From an uncultured Oleispira sp. (GTDB lineage Bacteria; Pseudomonadota; Gammaproteobacteria; Pseudomonadales; Oceanobacteraceae): DNA of 64,000 nt. Below are positions 1 to 8,408 of this stretch, piece after piece (positions within the stretch are counted from its first letter, which is position 1; the number at the start of each line of letters is the position of its first letter). A program made the translations under genes and the position numbers. Under the pieces are notes generated by a model that saw nothing but the letters and a program-made list of their open reading frames with translations, ran no database searches and had not been told where the DNA came from. The stretch covers positions 1 to 64,000 of the forward strand of contig CAJXUD010000015.1 in the NCBI GenBank assembly GCA_913061415.1, given 5' to 3'.

Positions 1-90
1 AGAATGGCTGCATAAAATTAATTAGTAGGGCGTCTACTATTTGGGGTGAGCTCTCTGGACCTCGCTTCGCTGCTAAAGGCGTTATAACTT

Positions 91-687
91 ATGAATCCTG
101 ATACTGATCTTGAAAATCAAGAAAAAATCATTTATTGGCTCAATAAAAAATTGTCATGTGGATATGATTTAGAGGAAAGAAATATTCAACTAGCACATTC
201 ATGCTTTGATTTGGCCATTGAACATCACGCTGCTATTTGTTTGCTTTATAAATCAGGGCTCTATGGTTCAATGTTTTCTTTACTGAGGGTCGAGTTCGAA
301 ACTTGCGTAAATGGGTTGTGGCTATTCTATGTAGCAAATGAAGAGCAGATCGAAAAGTATGAAAAAAACGACCTTAAACTTGGATTTGGAACCAAGATTA
401 ATATGATTGAAAGTCGATTAGGGATTTCAGAAGGCGCTTTAAAAACAATAAAAAACAATAGCTGGTCGATATTCAGTGAATTTACGCATGGAGGTTACCA
501 ATCCTTAATTCATCGAAGTAATGAAACACATACTGGCGGGGTGAACTATCAAAAGAAGGATTTGGTGTCAGCTCTTCGACATGCCGGAATGTTTGCACTA
601 TTTTCAGGTGTCCTGTTAGCAACAATTACGAAAAACGATGATTTAATCAGTGAAACTCTTTCATTTTACAAATCATATGGCAAATAA
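91..687 (+). CDS. DUF6988-like hypothetical protein (integron cassette gene)
   Basis: This 198-residue, mostly helical soluble protein resembles the DUF6988 family. The recognisable part is the stretch around residues 50-80 (LYKSGLYGSMFSLLRVEFE followed by GLWLFY), typical of small proteins often found on mobile DNA. There is no signal peptide or membrane segment. The ATG lies only 3 bases after the core site GTTATAA at 81-87, which is usual for cassette genes, and no good Shine-Dalgarno is visible. The gene looks AT-richer than the housekeeping genes downstream. Its function is unknown. A defence or toxin role is sometimes proposed for cassette proteins, but nothing in this sequence shows one. 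Confidence 0.7.
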   Translation: MNPDTDLENQEKIIYWLNKKLSCGYDLEERNIQLAHSCFDLAIEHHAAICLLYKSGLYGSMFSLLRVEFETCVNGLWLFYVANEEQIEKYEKNDLKLGFGTKINMIESRLGISEGALKTIKNNSWSIFSEFTHGGYQSLIHRSNETHTGGVNYQKKDLVSALRHAGMFALFSGVLLATITKNDDLISETLSFYKSYGK

Positions 688-689
688 AA

Positions 690-793
690 TTATAACAAAC
701 GCATGAAACCTGACTCCGTAAACTTGTCGCCTTTTTTGCAGGAGACGCAAAAAAACCGCTAAATATACTACTCTGTTGAGCAAGGCGTTAGGC
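690..793 (+). other. attC recombination site of cassette 1
   Basis: The site is 104 bp long. The left core TTATAAC (690-696) starts 2 bases after the stop codon of the upstream gene, and the right core GTTAGGC (787-793) fits GTTRRRY perfectly. Between them is an imperfect palindrome with a strong central stem, TTTTTTGC (732-739) pairing with GCAAAAAA (747-754). Length and layout resemble chromosomal-integron sites of the VCR type. The left core is the exact complement of the core that opens the same cassette at 81-87. Confidence 0.72.
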
Positions 794-826
794 TATAAAA
801 TATCAGTTCTAAAAGGAGGTTCATAT

Positions 827-1708
827 ATGTTTTCATTGGAAGAATGGAAAAAAGCTGGTGAGATAATTCAATATAAAGAAAATGAGATATTCTACCGAGA
901 TGAAGGTCAAGGAGATGTTATTTTATGCATACATGGATACCCATCTTCATCCTGGGATTGGAATAAAGTTTGGCCAGAATTAATTAAAAACCACCGAGTT
1001 ATTGCGTTAGATATGGTGGGTTTTGGTTTTTCCAGTAAACCCCATAATTATAAATACAGTATTTCTGATCAAGCTGACTTACATCTAGAACTGCTCAAGT
1101 CTTTAGATATCAAGTCATTTCATATTTTGGCACACGATTTTGGAATATTCGTTGGTCAAGAATTAGTAGCTAGGCATGACGAAGGTGAGTTAGATGATTT
1201 TAGCGTCAACTCCCTTTGTGCAATGAGTGGCTCAATTTTTCCTGAGCTATATAATCCTAGACTCATTCAACGACTGTTATTAAGCCCCGTCGGCTGGCTG
1301 GTTCAGAAGCTATTTTCTGAAGAAAAGTTCTGTAACAACTTATCCTCGGTCTTTGGTTCAAAGACTAAGCCAACTAAGGTTGAGCTAAGTTCGTATTGGT
1401 CACTTTTACAGCATAATGCTGGTGACAAAATGATAGGTAAGCTTTTATTTTATATCGAGGATAGGAAGGTATATGGTAATCGCTGGGTTAGGGCGTGGCA
1501 GACAACCAATTTACCAGTGCAATTGATCATTGGATTAGCTGATCCAATGTATGGATCAGATAGTGTGGAACGTTATAAGATTTTAACCAAGCAGAAAAAT
1601 TTAGAATGTTTAACGGATGTGGGTCACTTTCCTCAAGTCGAAAGTCCTACAGAAGTAACTGATATTTATAAAACATTTTTAAGAATTGGCGGTAATGTAA
1701 AAGCTTAG
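827..1708 (+). CDS. MEST-like alpha/beta hydrolase (integron cassette gene)
   Basis: This 293-residue alpha/beta-hydrolase resembles the epoxide hydrolase/haloalkane dehalogenase branch, and in particular the vertebrate MEST (PEG1) lineage. Visible motifs are the oxyanion-loop segment HGYPSSSWDW, a nucleophile elbow AHDFG with Asp rather than Ser, a candidate acid in GLADPMYGS, and the catalytic His in DVGHFPQVESP. An Asp nucleophile points to epoxide or halide substrates, not simple esters. The start is set by a perfect AGGAGGT (814-820) six bases before ATG 827. An upstream in-frame TTG at 776 falls inside the attC and is rejected. There is no signal peptide, so the protein is cytoplasmic. 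The substrate is unknown. Confidence 0.8.
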   Translation: MFSLEEWKKAGEIIQYKENEIFYRDEGQGDVILCIHGYPSSSWDWNKVWPELIKNHRVIALDMVGFGFSSKPHNYKYSISDQADLHLELLKSLDIKSFHILAHDFGIFVGQELVARHDEGELDDFSVNSLCAMSGSIFPELYNPRLIQRLLLSPVGWLVQKLFSEEKFCNNLSSVFGSKTKPTKVELSSYWSLLQHNAGDKMIGKLLFYIEDRKVYGNRWVRAWQTTNLPVQLIIGLADPMYGSDSVERYKILTKQKNLECLTDVGHFPQVESPTEVTDIYKTFLRIGGNVKA

Positions 1709-1789
1709 CAAAAATCTGTTAAGGACAACCATAGGTGCAGGCCTTAAATACGGCTTCTGCTTATGGAGCCATTAAGCTAGGTGTTCTAG
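1703..1789 (+). other. Degenerate attC-like site of cassette 2
   Basis: A left core-like GCTTAGC (1703-1709) overlaps the stop codon of the hydrolase and matches 5 of 7 bases of the expected GCCTAAC. The right side carries GTT at 1783-1785 followed by CTAG, a poor fit to RRRY. The interior folds as a bulged stem, CCATAGGTGCAG pairing with CTGCTTATGG, with extra unpaired bases as in attC sites. It is probably a decayed or inactive site, and chance palindromy cannot be excluded. Confidence 0.42.
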
Positions 1790-1824
1790 GTAAATAGGAA
1801 TTTAAATAGGAATTGGAGAATTAA

Positions 1825-2316
1825 ATGGATTTATTTAAACATTGGAAAGAAATAGTTGACGTTATTGGCACTGGTCAAAGATCAAGTTTGCATTGTTCTA
1901 TTGCGACTGTCGACGACCAAGGTGTTCCCAATGTAACGCCTATTGGCACTGTCTTTTTGCGGGATGATCACTCTGGATATTTCTTTGACACATTTACTTC
2001 AAAGTTAGCTGAAAATGTTGAAAGTAATCAAAATATTTGTCTAATGGCCGTAAATACGAATACCTCTTTCTGGCTTAAGTCCTTTTTTAAAGGTAAGTTT
2101 TTGGCTCCGCCGGGAGTCCGATTGTATGGTACGGTTGGTCAGCTACGAAAGGCTACTGAAGAAGAGATTGCGGCTATAAATAAACGTATTAAGCCAATGA
2201 GTTGGCTTAAGGGTAGTAAACTAATTTGGTCAGATTTTACGCATGTGCGTGATATTCAATTTAATGATTTTAGGCCAGTTCAATATCCAAAAATGATGGA
2301 GCATTTGTGGCAGTAA
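1825..2316 (+). CDS. Pyridoxamine 5'-phosphate oxidase family (FMN split-barrel) protein
   Basis: This 163-residue protein has the flavin-reductase/PPOX split-barrel pattern. An N-terminal strand pair around residues 24-45 (HCSIATVDDQGVPNVTPIGTV) is followed by YFFDTFTSKLAENVESN, a typical FMN-phosphate-binding segment. Members bind FMN, F420 or heme and reduce or detoxify small molecules, and the ligand cannot be told here. It is cytoplasmic, with no signal peptide. The VOC gene follows 20 bp downstream in the same direction, so the two are probably co-transcribed. It lies after the degenerate attC and may be part of a third, two-gene cassette. Confidence 0.8.
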   Translation: MDLFKHWKEIVDVIGTGQRSSLHCSIATVDDQGVPNVTPIGTVFLRDDHSGYFFDTFTSKLAENVESNQNICLMAVNTNTSFWLKSFFKGKFLAPPGVRLYGTVGQLRKATEEEIAAINKRIKPMSWLKGSKLIWSDFTHVRDIQFNDFRPVQYPKMMEHLWQ

Positions 2317-2336
2317 CTGTCATGTAGGGTTTAGAT

Positions 2337-2693
2337 ATGAATTTTCAAGCGATACCGATAATAAGAATTTTCGATGAAATCAAAGCCAAGGAGTTTTATC
2401 TAGAATTCCTTGGGATGACTCTAGACTGGGAGCATCGATTTGAGACTGGCTATCCTATGTATATGCAAGTATCCAAGGGGAGTTTGGTCTTTCATCTGAG
2501 CGAGCATTCTGGTGATGGTTCGCCAGGCACTAAAATCTTTGTAAATACAGTTGGTTTGGACGCTTTGGTCGAAGAAGTTACCGCTGCGGAATACAAGTAT
2601 TGCAAACCGGTTATTGAAATTGCTCCTTGGGGCTCTAGGGTTTTCGAGGTCATTGATCCCTTTTCAAATCGGATCGTTTTTAACGAGAAATAA
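2337..2693 (+). CDS. Glyoxalase/bleomycin-resistance (VOC) superfamily protein
   Basis: This 118-residue protein is one full VOC module of two beta-alpha-beta-beta-beta repeats. The first, IPIIRIFDEIKAKEFYLEFLG, is the usual first strand and helix, and ITDP-like FEVIDPFSNRIVFNE is the usual last strand. Single-module VOC proteins act as homodimers that bind metal or sequester drugs such as bleomycin or fosfomycin, and the sequence does not identify the substrate. It lies 20 bp after the PPOX-family gene and is probably in the same transcript. Confidence 0.8.
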   Translation: MNFQAIPIIRIFDEIKAKEFYLEFLGMTLDWEHRFETGYPMYMQVSKGSLVFHLSEHSGDGSPGTKIFVNTVGLDALVEEVTAAEYKYCKPVIEIAPWGSRVFEVIDPFSNRIVFNEK

Positions 2694-2760
2694 GTACATT
2701 ACAATTCTCATGTTGAATTTGAATAGATGCTGATTTTAATACAAACTTCTTTGAATTATT

Positions 2761-2826
2761 CTAAAACAAGGCATCTGTGCAACTTTACCAATTTCAGTTG
2801 GCTGGCTGATTTACAGTATGTTTGGC
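2761..2826 (+). other. attC-like hairpin after the VOC gene (tentative)
   Basis: CTAAAAC (2761-2767) and GTTTGGC (2820-2826) could be left and right core sites. The left one matches 6 of 7 bases of CTAGAAC, the complement of the core that opens this unit at 1783. Inside, CATCTGT pairs with ACAGTATG leaving one unpaired T, like the extrahelical bases of attC sites, and CCAA pairs with TTGG around the tip. The 66-bp length is within the attC range. The site would mark the end of the array beside the core genome. Confidence 0.33.
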
Positions 2827-2837
2827 TATGTGGGGCT

Positions 2838-3710
2838 TCAATACGACTTTTTCTTCCGAATATTAATCAACCCTGCTGCGATAATAAAAGCACTGCCTAG
2901 CCACGTAGTCCACAACGGCACTTCATCCCAAAATACCCAGCCCATTGCGGCGCCATAAATAACCGATGAGTATACGTAAATGCCTATTTTACCTGTTGGG
3001 GCTATTCTGTAAGCTTGTGTTAATGCTAGCTGTCCGAGTGTGGCGACAGTACCTAGCGTTACAATCCAACCCCATGCGTAGTTGGGTACTTCCTGCCAAG
3101 CATAAATGGCAGGGGGTGCGGAGATAATCGCTGAGATTAAGCCAAAGTAAAATACAATCGCGACGCTGCTTTCGGTATTGCCCATTTTACGAATGGTGAC
3201 TTTCGCCAGTGCCGCTAACGCTGCGCCAATAAAACCAATGATGGCGAAGTAAGAAAAGCTATCGGTGCCAGGCCTTAAGATAAACGCCGCGCCGATAAAG
3301 CCAATAATAATCGCCCAGCGTGTATTTGGCCCGATGCTTTCTTTTAGCCATGCATAGGCAATGATCGGCATAAAAAAGGGGCTGGTGAGTTTAACTAAAA
3401 AAGCTTCTGCTAATGGCATGCGAGCCAGTACGAAGAAATAACAGTACATGGCGGTTAGCCCGACAACAGCCCGCATTAAGTGCCAGTGAAAGCGCTGGGT
3501 TTTTAGTTCTGATAATCCCGTTTTTAATAAAATGGGTAGCAACATAATGAGGCCGGCGATGTTGCGAAAGAATACAACTTGCTGTGTAGAAAGGTCTTCA
3601 GATAGATGTTTAATAATGCCACCCATTACCCCGAGAAGCGCTTCGCCTAATAAAATAAATAGGGCGCCTAAGATGATAGGGTTTGTTGAAATGGCGGGTA
3701 AACGGGGCAT
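2838..3710 (-). CDS. DMT-superfamily (EamA) transporter
   Basis: This 290-residue inner-membrane protein has about ten hydrophobic segments in two EamA repeats of five, the standard layout of the drug/metabolite transporter superfamily. The first repeat starts around ILLGEALLGVMGGIIKHLSED and contains FFRNIAGLIMLLP and the MPLAEAFLVKLTSPFF segment typical of RhaT/YdcZ-like exporters. The substrate is not predictable. The gene stands alone between the accessory block and lpxH, on the same strand as lpxH but separated from it by 118 bp. Confidence 0.88.
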   Translation of the reverse strand: MPRLPAISTNPIILGALFILLGEALLGVMGGIIKHLSEDLSTQQVVFFRNIAGLIMLLPILLKTGLSELKTQRFHWHLMRAVVGLTAMYCYFFVLARMPLAEAFLVKLTSPFFMPIIAYAWLKESIGPNTRWAIIIGFIGAAFILRPGTDSFSYFAIIGFIGAALAALAKVTIRKMGNTESSVAIVFYFGLISAIISAPPAIYAWQEVPNYAWGWIVTLGTVATLGQLALTQAYRIAPTGKIGIYVYSSVIYGAAMGWVFWDEVPLWTTWLGSAFIIAAGLINIRKKKSY

Positions 3711-3828
3711 GGCTGTTTTGAGATACCTTATGAGTTAGCTGAAGAGATGCTTTTTGTGTGGTGTAAGGTTGGATAATGGCTTGGTGAGAGCGCAGCTATA
3801 GAAATAGCTGCTATTTACTTTGTTTTTG

Positions 3829-4551
3829 CTAGAGGTCAAACGATTCGAGTTTCAATTCTTCACCCGCTTGCCATTTAATAAACCAGCCTTTATCGCCCCA
3901 GTCGCCAAGAACATAGCGAGTGCGATTTTTACCTGCAAATTCCCATTGATGAATGTCTGGGCGGTGAGTATGGCCGTGGATCATTGTTGTGCAATTAGCT
4001 TCAGATAACACTTTATCAACCGCTTCTTGGTTAACATCCATTATGTCGTAGCTTTTGCCTTTTTGACTTTCTTTGCTTTCGCTACGAACTTGCTTGGCAA
4101 ATTCAATTCGCTCAGGAATTGATTTGGCGAGCAGTTGGTCTTGCCATTGCGGGTTGCGCAGCATGACTCGTGCTTTCATGTATTCAACATCATCGGTGCA
4201 AAGGCTATCGCCATGCATCAAAAGAATGCTTTCGTCACCAAGTGTGATTAGCTTAGATTCATCCAGTAATTCACAATGGGCGCTATCACACCAAGCTTTC
4301 CCGACCAAAAAGTCGCGGTTGCCATGCATGAAATAAATTTTGGTGCCTTTGGCTGCGCACTTTTGTAACGCTTGATTGATTAGCTCAATGTATTCATTGG
4401 AGTAATCATCGCCGATCCAAACTTCAAAAAAGTCGCCTAGAATATAAAGCTCTTCTGCGTCAATTAACGAGTCCAGAAACGACAAAAAGCCATCAGTGAT
4501 GGCTTTTTGTGCAGGCTCCAGATGTAGGTCAGAAATAAAATAAATCGCCAT
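3829..4551 (-). CDS. lpxH: UDP-2,3-diacylglucosamine diphosphatase LpxH
   Basis: The enzyme cleaves UDP-2,3-diacylglucosamine to lipid X and UMP, the fourth step of lipid A synthesis, at the inner face of the cytoplasmic membrane. The calcineurin-like metal site is complete: DLH at 8-10, GDFFEVW from residue 39, GNRD at 77-80 and HGHTH near 195. Its 240-residue length is normal for the family. Its start is 13 bp from the ppiB stop, so ppiB-lpxH form one minus-strand operon. Confidence 0.95.
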   Translation of the reverse strand: MAIYFISDLHLEPAQKAITDGFLSFLDSLIDAEELYILGDFFEVWIGDDYSNEYIELINQALQKCAAKGTKIYFMHGNRDFLVGKAWCDSAHCELLDESKLITLGDESILLMHGDSLCTDDVEYMKARVMLRNPQWQDQLLAKSIPERIEFAKQVRSESKESQKGKSYDIMDVNQEAVDKVLSEANCTTMIHGHTHRPDIHQWEFAGKNRTRYVLGDWGDKGWFIKWQAGEELKLESFDL

Positions 4552-4564
4552 ATCTGGAATCTTC

Positions 4565-5062
4565 TTATGCTTCGATAACAGTCGCAGATTCGATGATTAC
4601 ATCGTCAACTGGAACATCTTGGTGTCCACGACGAGTAGTCGTTGGAGTGCCTTTGATCTTATTTACAATATCCATACCTTCAACCACTTCACCGAATACG
4701 CAGTAGCCCCAACCTTCAGAGTTTTTAGCGGTATGGTTTAAGAACGTATTGTCAGAAACGTTGATGAAGAACTGAGCGCTGGCAGAATGTGGATCATTGG
4801 TGCGAGCCATTGCCAACGTACCTGTCTTGTTAGAAAGGCCGTTATCAGCTTCGTTATCGATCGTTGCGTTAGTGCGCTTTTCTTCCATGCCTGGAAGCAT
4901 GCCGCCGCCTTGAACCATAAAGCCATCGATTACGCGGTGAAAGATGATGCCGTCGTAAAAACCTTCTTCTACATACTTCTGGAAGTTAGCGGCTGTCTTT
5001 GGCGCTTCTTCGTTAAAAAGGTTGATTTTAATGTCGCCGAAGTTGGTCTTTAAAAGAATCAT
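4565..5062 (-). CDS. ppiB: Peptidyl-prolyl cis-trans isomerase B (cyclophilin)
   Basis: This 165-residue cytoplasmic cyclophilin speeds proline cis-trans isomerisation. It shows the family core [13 protein letters not shown] near residues 41-53, with the catalytic Arg, and [13 protein letters not shown] around residue 90. There is no signal peptide, which separates it from the periplasmic PpiA. It is divergent from glnS across about 170 bp and is the first gene of the ppiB-lpxH operon. Confidence 0.95.
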   Translation of the reverse strand: MILLKTNFGDIKINLFNEEAPKTAANFQKYVEEGFYDGIIFHRVIDGFMVQGGGMLPGMEEKRTNATIDNEADNGLSNKTGTLAMARTNDPHSASAQFFINVSDNTFLNHTAKNSEGWGYCVFGEVVEGMDIVNKIKGTPTTTRRGHQDVPVDDVIIESATVIEA

Positions 5063-5233
5063 GGTATTTCCTAGCGTTTATAATGATTAAATATTGAATC
5101 TACGTATGGCTCTAGGCCGTATGACGCGTATAATAACGGTTTTTTCCATGAATATCAGCATAACTGCATTATACAAGCTAACTAATTTAAGCTAATTAAG
5201 TTAACGGCAGAGACATAAAGAGATACAAAACGC

Positions 5234-6931
5234 ATGTCAGAGATTCGCAATTCAGAAACTAGCAACGTCAATAACTTTGTTGCCAAAATCGTTGAAGAAG
5301 ATCTAGCCAGTGGCAAGATCGACAAGGTCATTACTCGTTTCCCTCCAGAGCCGAATGGCTATTTACACGTTGGCCACGCTAAATCCATCTGTTTGAACTT
5401 CGGTTTGGCTGAGAAATTTAATGGTGAATGCAATCTGCGTTTTGATGATACTAACCCTGAAAAAGAAAGTCAGGAATACATTGATGCGATTAAAGAAGAC
5501 GTAACTTGGTTGGGTTTTCAGTGGTCTGGTGATGTGCGATTCTCGTCAGATTATTTTGATACGCTGCACGATTATGCGGTTCATATGATTAAGGCTGGCA
5601 CCGCTTATGTGTGTAGTCTTAAGCCTGAAGAATCAGAAGAATACAAAGGTGACTTCAATCGCCCGGGTAAGAACAGTCCTTACCGTGATCGCAGTGTTGA
5701 AGAAAACCTAGATTTATTCGCCCGCATGAAGGCCGGTGAATTCAAAGATGGCGAGCACGCATTGCGCGCTAAAATCGATATGGCTTCAGGCAATATGAAT
5801 CTGCGTGATCCAATTATGTATCGTATTCGCCATGTTGAGCATCACCAGACGGGTGATAAATGGTGTATCTACCCGATTTATGATTTTACGCATGGTCAGT
5901 CTGATGCGTTAGAAGGCATTACACACTCGGTGTGCACGCTTGAGTTTGAAGATCATCGTCCATTGTATGATTGGTACATTAACAATCTGCCGGTTCCTGC
6001 TAAGCCACAGCAGTATGAGTTTGGTCGTTTAAGCCTGAACTACACAGTGACTTCTAAGCGTAAGCTTAAAAAGTTGGTTGACGAAAAGGTAGTTTCTGGC
6101 TGGGATGATCCTCGTATGCCAACTATTTCGGGCATGCGTCGTCGTGGTTTTACGCCAGCGTCTATCCGCAATTTCTGTGAAATGATTGGGGTGTCTCGTA
6201 GCGATGGTGTGGTTGATATTGCCATGCTTGAGCACGCTTTACGCAGCGATCTGAATAACAACGCACCACGTGCCATGGCGGTGATCAATCCGTTGAAAGT
6301 GGTTATCACGAATATGGCCGATGATCATTACGAAGACATTACGGTTGAATCATTGCCGGATTCTTTGATTGAAGCGACGGGCGATTCGTTAAAGCGTACT
6401 GTACCATTCACTAAAGAAATCTTTATTGATCAAGACGACTTTAAAGAAGAGTACAGCAAGAAGTTTAAGAAGAAATTCTGCCCAGGAAAGCGCATTCGTC
6501 TGCGTAATGGCTATGTGATTGAAGCCACTGACTTCATTAAAAATGATGCCGGTGAAATCATTCAGGTCAATGCGACTCAAATCACCACGGTATTGGGTGA
6601 AGATCCAGCCGATGATGTGAAGCCAAAAGGCGTTGTGCATTGGGTATCGGCTTCTCATGGTATTGAAGCTGAATTGCGTGTGTATGGTCGCTTGTTGAAT
6701 CATGAATCACCGGATCGTGGTGGCGAAGACTTCATGACGCACATTAACCCTGAATCTTTATCTGTGATTAGCGCGATTGTTGAGCCAAGTTTGGCACAAG
6801 CGGCGCCAGAGTCGGTTTTCCAGTTTGAGCGTGAAGGCTACTATGTCGCTGACCGTCGTGATCATGCGGCCGACAAACCTGTATTTAATTTAACCATTGG
6901 CTTGCGCGAAGACAAGTCTCTCTCTCAATAG
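5234..6931 (+). CDS. glnS: Glutamine--tRNA ligase
   Basis: This class I synthetase charges tRNA-Gln with glutamine. The HIGH-type motif is HVGHAK near residue 45, after the family-specific FPPEPNGYLH, and the KMSKS-type loop is VTSKRKL near residue 277. The C-terminal half contains the anticodon-binding beta-barrels. At 565 residues it is close to the 554 of E. coli GlnS. The ATG is preceded by AAGAGAT. cysS follows after 23 bp, so the two are probably co-transcribed. Confidence 0.97.
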   Translation: MSEIRNSETSNVNNFVAKIVEEDLASGKIDKVITRFPPEPNGYLHVGHAKSICLNFGLAEKFNGECNLRFDDTNPEKESQEYIDAIKEDVTWLGFQWSGDVRFSSDYFDTLHDYAVHMIKAGTAYVCSLKPEESEEYKGDFNRPGKNSPYRDRSVEENLDLFARMKAGEFKDGEHALRAKIDMASGNMNLRDPIMYRIRHVEHHQTGDKWCIYPIYDFTHGQSDALEGITHSVCTLEFEDHRPLYDWYINNLPVPAKPQQYEFGRLSLNYTVTSKRKLKKLVDEKVVSGWDDPRMPTISGMRRRGFTPASIRNFCEMIGVSRSDGVVDIAMLEHALRSDLNNNAPRAMAVINPLKVVITNMADDHYEDITVESLPDSLIEATGDSLKRTVPFTKEIFIDQDDFKEEYSKKFKKKFCPGKRIRLRNGYVIEATDFIKNDAGEIIQVNATQITTVLGEDPADDVKPKGVVHWVSASHGIEAELRVYGRLLNHESPDRGGEDFMTHINPESLSVISAIVEPSLAQAAPESVFQFEREGYYVADRRDHAADKPVFNLTIGLREDKSLSQ

Positions 6932-6954
6932 AAGAGAAAGCTTAAGGATTAACA

Positions 6955-8319
6955 TTGAAAATTTATAATACGTTAACGCGTCAGAAAGAAGAATTTAGAC
7001 CGATTGTTGAAGGTAAGGTGGGCATGTATGTGTGCGGGATGACCGTTTACGACTTGTGTCACTTAGGCCATGCGCGTGTATTAACAGCGTTTGATGTGAT
7101 TGCGCGTTATTTACGCCACAAGGGTTATGACGTTAATTACGTGCGTAATATTACCGATATTGACGATAAAATTATTAGTCGTGCCAATGAAAACGGCGAA
7201 GCGTTTGATGTACTAACTGAGCGTTTCATTAATGAAATGCACGTTGATGCTAAAGCATTGGGTATTGAAGCGCCTGATGCTGAGCCACGCGCGACGGCTC
7301 ATATCGATGGCATTATAGAAATGGTGCAAACCCTCATCGAAAAGGGTTATGCCTACGCGGCAGATAATGGCGATGTGTATTATTCAGTACGTAAGTTTGA
7401 AGGCTACGGTAAATTGTCGGGCAAGGTTCTAGATGATTTAGAAGCGGGTGCGCGCATTGAGATTGATGAAGTAAAGCAAGATCCTTTAGATTTCGTTTTA
7501 TGGAAGCACGCTAAGGCCGACGAACCACATTGGGATTCTCCTTGGGGTATTGGTCGTCCGGGCTGGCACATTGAGTGTTCAGTAATGTCGACTTGCTGCT
7601 TGGGTAATAATTTCGATATTCATGGTGGTGGCCCAGATCTTAAATTCCCGCATCACGAAAACGAAATTGCTCAAAGTGAAGCAGCTACGGGCAGTCGCTA
7701 TGCTAATAACTGGATGCATGCTGGCGCGGTTCGCATTGATGGCGAGAAGATGTCTAAGTCATTGGGCAACTTCTTTACTATTCGTGAAATCTTAGAAAAG
7801 TATCACCCAGAAACAGTGCGTTTCTTCTTATTATCTAGCCAGTATCGCAGTTCAATTAACTACAGCGAAGACAGCTTAAAAGAAGCGCAGGTTAAGCTAG
7901 ATCGCTTTTATAATGCGTTAGCGCAAGTCGATGCTTATGTGCCTGCTGCTACGAATAACGATTATAGCGAGCGTTTCCATGGCGCGATGGATGATGATTT
8001 TAATACTCCAGAAGCGATTGGTGTATTGTTTGACTTGGTTCGTGAAGTGAATAAAGCCGAAGGCGAAAAGAAATTTGCCTTAGGTGCTCAGTTGCGTGAG
8101 CTTGGTGCTATTTTGGGTTGCTTGCAGCTTCCTCCAGAAGAGTTCTTGCAGTCTGGTGGGGACGTTGATGTTGAATACGTTGAGGCTATGATTCAAAAGC
8201 GCATTGATGCTAAGAAAGCGAAAGACTTTGCGACGGCCGATGGCGTACGTGATGAGTTGTTGGCGCAGGGGATTACTTTGCGTGATGGCCCAGAGGGTAC
8301 GAGCTGGACTCAGGGGTAG
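6955..8319 (+). CDS. cysS: Cysteine--tRNA ligase
   Basis: This class I synthetase charges tRNA-Cys. It has the N-terminal [14 protein letters not shown], the zinc Cys in [10 protein letters not shown], the HIGH motif HLGHAR, zinc ligands in the HIECSVM and [11 protein letters not shown] segments, and KMSKSLGNF near residue 267. Its 454 residues are close to the usual 460. The start is TTG, supported by AAGGA at 6944-6948 and by the conserved N-terminus. It ends just before a strong bidirectional terminator. Confidence 0.97.
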   Translation: MKIYNTLTRQKEEFRPIVEGKVGMYVCGMTVYDLCHLGHARVLTAFDVIARYLRHKGYDVNYVRNITDIDDKIISRANENGEAFDVLTERFINEMHVDAKALGIEAPDAEPRATAHIDGIIEMVQTLIEKGYAYAADNGDVYYSVRKFEGYGKLSGKVLDDLEAGARIEIDEVKQDPLDFVLWKHAKADEPHWDSPWGIGRPGWHIECSVMSTCCLGNNFDIHGGGPDLKFPHHENEIAQSEAATGSRYANNWMHAGAVRIDGEKMSKSLGNFFTIREILEKYHPETVRFFLLSSQYRSSINYSEDSLKEAQVKLDRFYNALAQVDAYVPAATNNDYSERFHGAMDDDFNTPEAIGVLFDLVREVNKAEGEKKFALGAQLRELGAILGCLQLPPEEFLQSGGDVDVEYVEAMIQKRIDAKKAKDFATADGVRDELLAQGITLRDGPEGTSWTQG

Positions 8320-8340
8320 TCTGCTTGCTTTTTGCTCATA

Positions 8341-8386
8341 AAAAAAGGCCGCTAACTGAATATCAGCTAGCGGCCTTTTTTGTTTT
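8341..8386. terminator. Bidirectional rho-independent terminator cysS/folD
   Basis: A-tract, then a GGCCGCTA/TAGCGGCC stem with an imperfect inner extension, then a T-tract. It lies between the convergent cysS and folD genes and can serve both strands. Confidence 0.92.
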
Positions 8387-8408
8387 TAAGCGTCTAAATC
8401 AAGTCAGC

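Larger units (their letters stand above)
81..1789 (+). mobile_element. Integron gene-cassette array, two cassettes (putative)
   Basis: Two single-gene units are each followed by an attC-like recombination site. The decisive observation is core-site matching. Cassette 1 begins at the core site GTTATAA (81-87) and its own attC begins with the exact reverse complement TTATAAC (690-696), as expected for an excised circular cassette. Cassette 2 begins at GTTAGGC (787-793), a perfect GTTRRRY core, and ends at a more degenerate site (1703-1789). Both genes read in the same direction, with little non-coding sequence. No integrase gene or attI is in the window, so the platform must lie upstream of position 1. 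That this is a true integron array is inference from the sites. Confidence 0.68.

Noticed and set aside
776-826. A TTG start for the MEST-like hydrolase
   Set aside because: It lies inside the attC site and lacks a ribosome site, while AGGAGGT and ATG 827 are ideal.
3785-3810. A terminator between lpxH and the DMT gene
   Set aside because: A GCAGCTAT/ATAGCTGC hairpin exists but lacks a clear T-tract on either strand, so it is not called.
4787-5053. Plus-strand ORF inside ppiB and similar opposite-strand ORFs elsewhere
   Set aside because: They overlap confidently identified genes, lack ribosome sites and have no recognisable family pattern.
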